Shown: piece by piece, positions 6,519 through 11,478 of the stretch
Layout: each line of letters begins with the position of its first letter
Position numbering within the stretch: the stretch's first letter is position 1
Assembly (NCBI GenBank): GCA_947589405.1
Contig: CANQBT010000049.1
Span: 1 to 13,630, forward strand
Source: an uncultured Clostridia bacterium
GTDB lineage: Bacteria > Bacillota > Clostridia > Lachnospirales > CAG-274
Direction of reading: 5' to 3'
DNA: 13,630 bases
Made by a program: the position numbers and the translations under genes
The notes under the pieces: model-generated
The model's database searches: none
The model's input: the letters and a program-made list of their open reading frames with translations, nothing else
Told to the model about the DNA's origin: nothing

Positions 6519-6562
6519 TGTGAGCCGAATTGAGCTATACTCTGCCTTGCATGTGCTCACAA
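6519..6562 (-). promoter_or_regulatory. Possible internal promoter with inverted repeat before the large zinc-ribbon gene
   Basis: On the minus strand TTGTGA (6562-6557), 17 bp, TATAGC (6539-6534) could be a weak promoter in the 103-bp gap between the two zinc-ribbon genes. A 7-bp inverted repeat TGTGAGC/GCTCACA (6519-6525 and 6555-6561) brackets it and overlaps the -35. It could equally be an intercistronic RNA hairpin with a long loop. Confidence 0.25.
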
Positions 6563-6591
6563 GACAGAAAGCTGTAGGGACTGTGGAAGAA

Positions 6592-7050
6592 TTATAATAA
6601 ACTCAGCACAGTACAAAAAGCAATGGCAATGCTCAAAAAAGCGCCTATAAAGGCAATTATTACTCCCAGTATCCCCATCCATAAAAAGCGGTAGCCTCCT
6701 CCGCAATGAGCGATAAGCCCTGTAATGCCCGATATGATCGACATTATAAATATGGAAACAAGAGACGGCATAAAAATAAAAATAAAAAAGTATACTCCCG
6801 ATTCGGCATCGTTTATACAACAACTCAGCATTACGCCTATTATTGTAAGTATCATTCCCATAAAGCTTCCTACAAGGCTTATGATACAAAAACCGCTTTT
6901 TGTTTTTTTCTCATAGGGATTTTGAGAAGTATTTACCGTCTGCTGTATCGGCATACTGTCATATCCCGTTCTTTCGTCTAGCTTCCTTCCGCAGACTGAA
7001 CAGAAGATCAATCCGTCGTCAACCTGCGCTCCGCAAAATTTACAAAACAT
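6592..7050 (-). CDS. Small zinc-ribbon membrane protein
   Basis: A 152-residue protein that opens with one zinc ribbon, MFCKFCGAQVDDGLIFCSVC (Cys3, Cys6, Cys17, Cys20). A polar linker follows (about 21-52), then three long hydrophobic stretches (about 53-77, 86-115 and 122-150), enough for three or four membrane spans. It ends at the last span with no soluble tail. The start at 7050 is preferred because GGAAGG (7065-7060) is 9 bases away; the ATG at 7059 would add MKK. It is the first gene of an operon with the four-ribbon protein 103 bases downstream. Its zinc ribbon has the same C-x2-C...C-x2-C form as those in the larger protein, suggesting a shared partner, possibly each other. Function unknown. 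Confidence 0.75.
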   Translation of the reverse strand: MFCKFCGAQVDDGLIFCSVCGRKLDERTGYDSMPIQQTVNTSQNPYEKKTKSGFCIISLVGSFMGMILTIIGVMLSCCINDAESGVYFFIFIFMPSLVSIFIMSIISGITGLIAHCGGGYRFLWMGILGVIIAFIGAFLSIAIAFCTVLSLL

Positions 7051-7083
7051 TTTCTTCATCCTTCCCTTTTTAATAAGCACAAT

Positions 7084-7104
7084 ATAATTCTTATTGAGAA
7101 TTAT
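7084..7104. promoter_or_regulatory. Operator copy 1 (inverted repeat) at the zinc-ribbon promoter
   Basis: ATAATTCT (7084-7091), 5 bases, AGAATTAT (7097-7104): a perfect 8-bp inverted repeat just downstream of the predicted start site (about 7109). The identical repeat with a different spacer lies at 7146-7166. The shared sequence extends 4 bases to the left (CAAT) in both copies. Confidence 0.7.
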
Positions 7105-7115
7105 TATTTATTATC

Positions 7116-7144
7116 ATTATATATAACAAGACAAAAAATGTCAA
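7116..7144 (-). promoter_or_regulatory. Consensus promoter of the zinc-ribbon operon
   Basis: Read on the minus strand, a perfect TTGACA (7144-7139) and a perfect TATAAT (7121-7116) are 17 bp apart. Such a full-consensus promoter would be strong unless held off, which fits the operators on both sides of it. The leader to the ATG at 7050 is about 60 bases and contains operator copy 1. Confidence 0.85.
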
Positions 7145-7145
7145 T

Positions 7146-7166
7146 ATAATTCTACACAAGAATTAT
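7146..7166. promoter_or_regulatory. Operator copy 2 (inverted repeat) between the divergent genes
   Basis: ATAATTCT (7146-7153), 5 bases, AGAATTAT (7159-7166), starting 2 bp upstream of the zinc-ribbon -35 box. Its centre is 62 bp from that of copy 1, about six helical turns, so both lie on the same DNA face. It also covers the likely -35 region of the XRE gene (a possible -10 TATACT is at 7185-7190), so it could serve autoregulation. Confidence 0.7.
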
Positions 7167-7223
7167 AAATTCACGATTTATTAATATACTAAAATTAACT
7201 ATACACATCGGGAGCTGATAAAT

Positions 7224-7463
7224 ATGAAACCTCGCAGACAGGAGCTTGGCAATAAAAATATAATCGGAAATAAAATTACGCAGCTGAGACTTGAAAATAA
7301 AATAAAGCAGAAGGAGCTTCTTGCAAAGCTTCAGACAAAGGGCATAGACATTAATCCTTCATCTCTTTCAAAGCTTGAGGGACAGACACGTCCTGTTTCC
7401 GATATTGAATTGAAAATTCTTGCTGAGATTTTCGATATTTCCGCCGATGATCTTTTAAAATAA
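7224..7463 (+). CDS. Small XRE-family transcriptional regulator
   Basis: A 79-residue protein that is almost entirely one Cro/CI helix-turn-helix domain (about residues 13-78). Helix 2 is KQKELLAKLQ (28-37) and the recognition helix SSLSKLEGQ (46-54), followed by RPVSDIELKILAEIFDISADDLL. GGGAG at 7210-7214 is 9 bases before the ATG. It is divergent from the zinc-ribbon operon across a 173-bp gap that contains the twin inverted repeats, the usual layout of a dedicated repressor with its target. The basic N-terminus (MKPRR) may add an arm contact. No sensing domain is present, so induction would need a partner, modification or degradation. The family is clear; the target is inferred from position and operators. 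Confidence 0.88.
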   Translation: MKPRRQELGNKNIIGNKITQLRLENKIKQKELLAKLQTKGIDINPSSLSKLEGQTRPVSDIELKILAEIFDISADDLLK

Positions 7464-7493
7464 AACAATTTTAGCATTTATTTAAATCAATTA

Positions 7494-7535
7494 TAAAAAA
7501 ATAATGCCCTCATTTCATTAGCTGAGAGCATTATT
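7494..7535 (-). terminator. Minus-strand intrinsic terminator with no adjacent gene
   Basis: AATAATGCCCTC (7500-7511) and GAGAGCATTATT (7524-7535) form a 12-bp stem with a 12-base loop. On the plus strand one pair is a C/A mismatch; on the minus strand it becomes a G-U wobble, and a run of T (complement of 7495-7501) follows. Orientation is therefore minus. The nearest minus-strand gene upstream is the recombinase, ending at 7913, on the far side of the tRNA. Confidence 0.7.
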
Positions 7536-7600
7536 GTAAATTTATCGACAAATATACCATGTATTTTTAATATGCCGATAGCGTCAAGGTGTATTTTATG

Positions 7601-7629
7601 TTGACAAAACGGAAAATTGCATATATAAT
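7601..7629 (+). promoter_or_regulatory. Consensus promoter of tRNA-Leu
   Basis: A perfect TTGACA (7601-7606) and a perfect TATAAT (7624-7629) are separated by 17 bp. Transcription would start near 7636, leaving a leader of about 47 bases before the tRNA. TTGTGTA (from 7634) and TACACAA near the leader end can pair and bring a short TGCTT/AAGCA hairpin inside. Confidence 0.88.
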
Positions 7630-7682
7630 GTTCCTTGTGTACTGCTGAAACACTATGCTTATAAAGCAATACACAATAATAT

Positions 7683-7762
7683 GCGGACATGGCGGAACCG
7701 GCAGACGCGCAGGACTTAGAATCCTGTTCTTCGGAGTGGGGGTTCAAGTCCCCCTGTCCGCA
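7683..7762 (+). tRNA. tRNA-Leu, anticodon UAG
   Basis: An 80-base class II tRNA without encoded CCA. The acceptor stem is GCGGACA/TGTCCGC (7683-7689 with 7755-7761), with discriminator A at 7762. The D stem is GCG/CGC and the anticodon stem CAGGA/TCCTG with loop CTTAGAA (TAG at 7717-7719). The variable arm (7727-7737) is long and the T arm is GGGGG-TTCAAGT-CCCCC. The long variable arm and the UAG anticodon identify leucine, reading CUA and probably other CUN codons by wobble. Confidence 0.97.
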
Positions 7763-7861
7763 GTTTTGATAATAAGAAGGTTTAGCTATACACTATCATT
7801 TTTGGCTGCTGCCGAAAATGTAGAACTTTTGTCTAAGCTCACATAATTTAACAGATAAAAT

Positions 7862-7887
7862 TCTGCTGTGTTCGGCGGATTTTTTTT
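7862..7887 (+). terminator. Terminator of the tRNA-Leu transcript
   Basis: TCTGCTG (7862-7868) pairs with CGGCGGA (7873-7879), including two G-U wobbles valid only on the plus strand, with a 4-base loop and eight T (7880-7887). A further hairpin at 7797-7820 (CATTTTTGGC/GCCGAAAATG) lies between tRNA and terminator, so the primary transcript carries a 3' tail of about 100 bases to be trimmed. Confidence 0.75.
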
Positions 7888-7912
7888 ATTTACCGAAGCC
7901 GAAATATTTATT

Positions 7913-8524
7913 TTAACTATTTTTATTAATAACAGCGTTTTCATAGCGCTTTGATTTATCAAAAAATGTAGAGGCAGGCAGATCGCATTCCCTTGCTGCT
8001 GCCTGTAGGGATATTTCCTTATTTCGCCATTTTCTGTGAACATCGTAGAAATTTTCAGGCGTAGGTGATTCCGGCCTTCCGAATTTTACACCCTTTGCCA
8101 GAGCTGCGGCTATACCCTCTGCTTGTCTTTGCTTTATGTTGTTTCTTTCATTTTCCGCTACAAAGCTGAGCACCTGAAGTACTATATCGCTTAGGAACGT
8201 TCCCATAAGGTCCTTACCACGTCTTGTGTCCAGTATAGGCATATCTATTACCATAATATCCGCTTTCTTTTCTTTGGTGATATACCTCCATTGCTCAATT
8301 ATTTCCTCGTAATTCCTACCAAGCCTGTCTATGCTCTTTACTATGATAAGATCGTCCTTTTTTATTTTTTTGATCAGCTTTATATACTGTTCCCTGTTGA
8401 AATCCTTTCCGCTTTGCTTGTCTATATATATGTTTTTAAAAGAAATATTGAATTTTTTCATTGCTATAAGCTGTCTGTCCTCGTTTTGATCTTTTGTAGA
8501 TACCCTTATATATCCGTATATCAT
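7913..8524 (-). CDS. Serine site-specific recombinase (resolvase/invertase family)
   Basis: A 203-residue small serine recombinase, of normal length for Hin/Gin/Tn3-resolvase-type enzymes. The catalytic domain begins YIRVSTKDQNEDRQ, with Arg7 and nucleophile Ser9. It continues with KSIDRLGRN (Asp66, Arg67, Arg70) and the E-helix region AENERNNIKQRQAEGI (123-138). The C-terminal HTH (ISLQAAARECDLPASTFF, 171-188) binds the crossover site. It would cut and rejoin DNA through a phosphoserine link, for inversion or resolution. ATG 8524 is used because GGGGTGAT sits just before it; a GTG at 8533 would add three residues. No transposase, integrase partner or obvious invertible promoter is next to it, so its substrate is unknown. 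It lies antisense to, and downstream of, tRNA-Leu. Confidence 0.93.
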   Translation of the reverse strand: MIYGYIRVSTKDQNEDRQLIAMKKFNISFKNIYIDKQSGKDFNREQYIKLIKKIKKDDLIIVKSIDRLGRNYEEIIEQWRYITKEKKADIMVIDMPILDTRRGKDLMGTFLSDIVLQVLSFVAENERNNIKQRQAEGIAAALAKGVKFGRPESPTPENFYDVHRKWRNKEISLQAAARECDLPASTFFDKSKRYENAVINKNS

Positions 8525-8547
8525 AATTATCACCCCAATAAATATAT

Positions 8548-8585
8548 AGCATATTTAGTACATTTAGTGTGACAATGTATGACAA
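8548..8585 (-). promoter_or_regulatory. Putative promoter and repeat upstream of the recombinase
   Basis: On the minus strand TTGTCA (8575-8570), 16 bp, TATGCT (8553-8548) can serve as promoter. TGACAA occurs twice, at 8570-8575 and 8580-8585, exactly one helical turn apart. A 12-bp palindrome TTTTGTACAAAA lies further out at 8602-8613. Either could be a binding or crossover site of the recombinase, as such enzymes often bind next to their own gene; this is inference. Confidence 0.35.
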
Positions 8586-8665
8586 AAAATAAGCCTGTAA
8601 ATTTTGTACAAAAATATATGGACTGTGGTGAATTGTTTGTTTAGGTGAGTAGAGTCGACATTATT

Positions 8666-8770
8666 TTTAGAACGACCCTTCCACCATTTCAAACAATAAA
8701 AATTGTTTGAAACATTCAGCACTTTTGCTTCGCAAAAGCAAGCCTACGGCTTGGAGGACGGAAGGGTGCT
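8666..8770 (+). repeat. Palindromic repeat element, copy 2
   Basis: It opens with 22 bases (8666-8687) that match the minus strand of 2613-2592 at 21 positions. Inside short inverted ends ACCCTTCC (8675-8682) and GGAAGGGT (8760-8767) stand three perfect hairpins: an 11-bp stem (8687-8697 with 8702-8712), CTTTTGC/GCAAAAG (8722-8728 with 8732-8738) and CAAGCC/GGCTTG (8739-8744 with 8748-8753). The hairpin sequences differ completely from copy 1 while the layout is similar. The gap 8525-8877 otherwise holds only the recombinase upstream sites and the transporter terminator. Confidence 0.65.
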
Positions 8771-8784
8771 AAATAAAAAATCCA

Positions 8785-8844
8785 TAAATCAAATAAAGCT
8801 GTCGCATTGAGATCCGTTTTTGTTACGGAACACAATGCAACAGC
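8785..8844 (-). terminator. Terminator of the amino acid transporter operon
   Basis: GCTGTCGCATTG (8798-8809) pairs with CAATGCAACAGC (8833-8844); the single C/A mismatch on plus becomes a G-U pair on minus, fixing the orientation. An inner CCGT/ACGG stem extends it. On the minus strand the stem is followed by the T-rich complement of 8786-8797. It lies about 33 bases past the ATPase stop codon. Confidence 0.75.
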
Positions 8845-8877
8845 CCATTATTATCAGCTATTTATATCAAAAAAACA

Positions 8878-9621
8878 TTAAAGGACCTTGTCCAGGAAAT
8901 TCTTGAGTCTTTCACTCTTTGGATTTTCAAAAAATTCCTTTGGTTCATTTTCTTCCAATATTTTGCCGTTTTCCATAAATATCACTCTGGAGCCTACCTC
9001 TCTGGCAAAGCCCATTTCATGAGTTACGACCACCATAGTCATATTATCACGAGCAAGATCCTTCATAACGTCCAGTACCTCGCCTACCATTTCAGGATCA
9101 AGAGCTGACGTAGGTTCGTCAAAAAGCATAACGTCAGGCTCCATGCAAAGCGCTCTTACAATAGCTATCCTTTGCTTCTGCCCGCCTGAAAGCTGATTGG
9201 GATAACTGTTCGCTCTGTCTGCAAGACCGACTCTTTCAAGAAGCTCCATAGCCTTTTTCTCAGCATCTGCCTTTTTCTTTTTAAGAAGCTTCATAGGACC
9301 TATAGTAAGATTTTTCATAATGGTCATATGAGGAAAAAGATTGAACTGCTGGAATACCATACCCATCTTCTGTCTATGCTTGTTAAGATCATTCTTAGGA
9401 TCTGTAATATCTACACCTTCAAAAAATATATGTCCGTCCGTAGGCACTTCAAGGAGGTTAAGGCATCTTAAAAATGTAGATTTTCCCGAACCTGAGGGAC
9501 CGATCACCACAACGACCTCGCCGTTATATATATTATTGTTTATATGGTCCAAAGCAAGAGTAGCGTTTCCAAAATCCTTTGTCAGATTTTCAACTTTGAT
9601 CAGGGGTTCATTACCTTTCAC
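8878..9621 (-). CDS. Polar amino acid ABC transporter, ATP-binding subunit
   Basis: A 247-residue ATPase of the GlnQ/HisP/ArtP family that powers uptake. It has Walker A GPSGSGKST (41-49), Q-loop glutamines (Gln91-Gln92), signature LSGGQKQR (144-151), Walker B VMLFDEP (164-170), D-loop SALD (172-175) and switch His201 (VVVTHEMG). The start is GTG at 9621, supported by AGGAGG at 9632-9637, 10 bases upstream inside the permease gene. The two genes overlap by 11 bases, which points to translational coupling. It is the last gene of the operon. The substrate follows the binding protein and is not fixed by this subunit. Confidence 0.95.
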   Translation of the reverse strand: MKGNEPLIKVENLTKDFGNATLALDHINNNIYNGEVVVVIGPSGSGKSTFLRCLNLLEVPTDGHIFFEGVDITDPKNDLNKHRQKMGMVFQQFNLFPHMTIMKNLTIGPMKLLKKKKADAEKKAMELLERVGLADRANSYPNQLSGGQKQRIAIVRALCMEPDVMLFDEPTSALDPEMVGEVLDVMKDLARDNMTMVVVTHEMGFAREVGSRVIFMENGKILEENEPKEFFENPKSERLKNFLDKVL

Positions 9622-10390
9622 CGGAATTCAGCCTCCTTTCAATACGTGCAGAAATATTTCTCAATATAGAAACTATTACAAAGTAAATAAGTGCCGCTGC
9701 TATAAGCGGGAAGAAAGCGCTGTAGGTACGGCTCTTTATAAGAAGAGCAGCTGCAAGAAGATCCTGAAGGGCAACCATGCTGGCTACAGAGGTTTCCTTC
9801 AGAAGGACTACAAGCTCGTTACACAGAGCAGGAAGGGCACTTCTGAGCGCCTGTGGTATTACAACGTATATCATTGTAGGTATATAGCCAAAGCCAAGAC
9901 TTCTGCCTGCTTCCATCTGTCCCTTGTCTACACCGTTTATACCGCCTCTTATTATCTCTGCTATGTAGGCGCTGGAGTTGATGGTAAAGCCCAGAGTCGC
10001 AACGCCTATTTTGTTTGTGGAATCCGCCAGTATAACAAAATATATTATCATTATCTGAACGATAGTAGGAGTACCCTGTATAATATTGAGATAAAGCTTA
10101 CATATGGCATTGAGTATTCCCAGCACGAATCTGCCGACCTTCTGTGAAGCACTCTGCTTGGGAGTGTCCACTCTCTTGTCGTAGCTTACACGTATTACAG
10201 CTATAGTAAGTCCCAGCAAAAGACCGAATATAAATGCAAAGAAGGTAAGCCTTATTGTAATGACAAGACCATTTAACAGCCATGTCCATCTGTCGTCAAC
10301 TATAAAATTGTTGTACAGCTCTGTGACAAACCATTTGGCCTTTTCATCGGTCACAAATATATTTGCAATGTTATAAATCAATTCACCCAT
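9611..10390 (-). CDS. Polar amino acid ABC transporter, permease subunit
   Basis: A 259-residue integral membrane protein of the HisM/GlnP type. Hydrophobic spans begin near residue 40 (GLVITIRLTFFAFIFGLLLG), and an IIQGTPTIVQIMIIYFVI segment (103-120) is typical of this family. The cytoplasmic EAA loop EAGRSLGFGYIPTMIYVVIP (160-179) docks on the ATPase. ATG 10390 is chosen (GAGG about 9 bases before it); the frame is open further upstream but would run into the intercistronic hairpin. Only one permease gene is present, so the channel is probably a homodimer. About 35 N-terminal residues precede the first span, somewhat longer than usual. Confidence 0.93.
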   Translation of the reverse strand: MGELIYNIANIFVTDEKAKWFVTELYNNFIVDDRWTWLLNGLVITIRLTFFAFIFGLLLGLTIAVIRVSYDKRVDTPKQSASQKVGRFVLGILNAICKLYLNIIQGTPTIVQIMIIYFVILADSTNKIGVATLGFTINSSAYIAEIIRGGINGVDKGQMEAGRSLGFGYIPTMIYVVIPQALRSALPALCNELVVLLKETSVASMVALQDLLAAALLIKSRTYSAFFPLIAAALIYFVIVSILRNISARIERRLNSGER

Positions 10391-10408
10391 AATTATTTTC
10401 CTCAAAAT

Positions 10409-10433
10409 AAGGGTGTGTAAGCTACACACCCTT
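10409..10433 (-). promoter_or_regulatory. Intercistronic hairpin between binding-protein and permease genes
   Basis: AAGGGTGTGTA (10409-10419) and TACACACCCTT (10423-10433) form a perfect 11-bp stem with a 3-base loop, 9 bases after the binding-protein stop. On the minus strand it is followed by ATTTTGAGG rather than a full T run. It fits a partial terminator or 3'-end stabiliser that keeps binding-protein mRNA in excess over the membrane subunits, as known for other binding-protein-dependent operons. Confidence 0.7.
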
Positions 10434-10442
10434 GTGTTTTAA

Positions 10443-11267
10443 TTATTCTGTTTCTAAGTACTTGTCTAATATAGCCTGAAGCTCACCGTTGTCCTTCATT
10501 TCCTGAAGAGCGCCGTTTATAGCGTCAAGAAGAGCCTCATTGTCCTTAGCTACGGCTATAGCGTACTGCTCGGAAGTAAGGTTCTCGTCTAACTTTACAA
10601 GACCGTCTGCATTTTCAACAAGCTTCTTTGCAGGCTCGTTGTCAATAACAACTGCGTCTATCTTGTCTGTTATAAGTGACTGTGTTGCATCGGGACCGTT
10701 GGCAAATCTTTCAACACTTGCTGCGCCTACGCCGTTAGCTTCGTCAGAAACATACTCATCACCTGTAGTACCTCTCTGAACGCCTATTTTCTTGCCGTTA
10801 AGATCGGCAGCAGACTTGATGCCGGAATCCTCCTTGACTATTATCGCCTGACCGGCTTCTACATATGTATCTGTGAAATTAACATTGTTAAGTCTTTCCT
10901 CGTCAACTGTCATGCCTGCAAGACCAATATCTACCTTGCCTGTCTGTACTGAAGGGATAATAGCGTCAAAGTCCATATTCTCTACCTGAGCTGTAAGACC
11001 AAGCTTTTTAGCTATAGAGTCTGCTATTTCAGCATCTATACCTATAACATCGTTGCCCTCCATGTATTCATATGGTTCAAATTCAGCGTTTGTTCCCCAT
11101 ATAAGCACACCCTCTGTACCTGTGAGAGCAGATGTATCACCCTCAGCAGCTTCAGGAGCAGTTGTTTCGTCGTCGGCTGCATCTTCAGGAGCAGCAGAAC
11201 CGCCGCAGCCTACTATACCAAGCATCATAGCGCCGATAAGAGCTATAGATAAAATTTTCTTTTTCAT
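10443..11267 (-). CDS. Polar amino acid ABC transporter, substrate-binding lipoprotein
   Basis: A 274-residue family 3 extracellular solute-binding protein. A lipoprotein signal (MKKKILSIALIGAMMLGIVG, then Cys21) anchors it to the outer face of the membrane. An acidic low-complexity linker follows (about 22-50). The two-lobed binding domain shows GIDAEIADSIAKKLGL (76-91), AGMTVDEER (117-125) with Arg125 where HisJ/GlnH-type proteins hold the substrate carboxylate, GVQRGTTGDEYV (162-173) and VVIDNEPA (206-213) with Asp209 at the usual amino-group site. Those residues indicate an alpha-amino acid ligand; which one is not clear. AGGAGG at 11275-11280, 7 bases before the ATG, sets the start. It is first in the operon. 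Confidence 0.94.
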   Translation of the reverse strand: MKKKILSIALIGAMMLGIVGCGGSAAPEDAADDETTAPEAAEGDTSALTGTEGVLIWGTNAEFEPYEYMEGNDVIGIDAEIADSIAKKLGLTAQVENMDFDAIIPSVQTGKVDIGLAGMTVDEERLNNVNFTDTYVEAGQAIIVKEDSGIKSAADLNGKKIGVQRGTTGDEYVSDEANGVGAASVERFANGPDATQSLITDKIDAVVIDNEPAKKLVENADGLVKLDENLTSEQYAIAVAKDNEALLDAINGALQEMKDNGELQAILDKYLETE

Positions 11268-11298
11268 TGTGAAACCTCCTTATAATAATTATACATTT

Positions 11299-11327
11299 AT
11301 AATACATAAAATTCACAAAAAAGTCAA
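11299..11327 (-). promoter_or_regulatory. Promoter of the amino acid transporter operon
   Basis: On the minus strand TTGACT (11327-11322) and TATTAT (11304-11299) are 17 bp apart. The predicted start near 11292 gives a leader of about 25 bases, ending in AGGAGG. There is no room for a riboswitch or T-box, so control by amino acid supply would have to act at the promoter DNA. Confidence 0.7.
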
Positions 11328-11392
11328 TATAAATGCATAAAAATACCTGCTAATTTATTGCATAAAGATAACCGATAATATACAATGGTGTG

Positions 11393-11437
11393 AAAAAAAC
11401 AGAGGGCTTTGCAATTCTCATTACAAAACCCTCTGTT
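11393..11437 (-). terminator. Terminator of the EF-G2-like gene
   Basis: The stem AACAGAGGG (11398-11406) with CCCTCTGTT (11429-11437) is extended inward by TTTG/CAAA. On the minus strand the intervening pair is a G-U wobble, and a seven-T run (complement of 11393-11399) overlaps the stem end. It lies about 40 bases past the stop codon. Confidence 0.9.
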
Positions 11438-11478
11438 ATAAAGAAACAAAAATGGAAAACTATTTTATTTGACTGAAA

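Noticed and set aside
6557..6889. Second minus-strand frame over the small zinc-ribbon gene
   Set aside because: It is a shifted frame of a gene with a clear zinc ribbon and membrane spans, without its own ribosome binding site.
7487..7747. 86-residue minus-strand open frame over the tRNA-Leu region
   Set aside because: It starts inside the tRNA antisense, includes the tRNA promoter and the terminator stem, and looks random.
7683..7762. tRNA-Leu as attachment site of an integrated element
   Set aside because: No tyrosine integrase is present and no repeat of the tRNA 3' end was found in the window; small serine recombinases do not usually target tRNAs.
8666..8770. CRISPR array
   Set aside because: The hairpins are unlike each other, are not regularly spaced repeats, and no cas genes occur.
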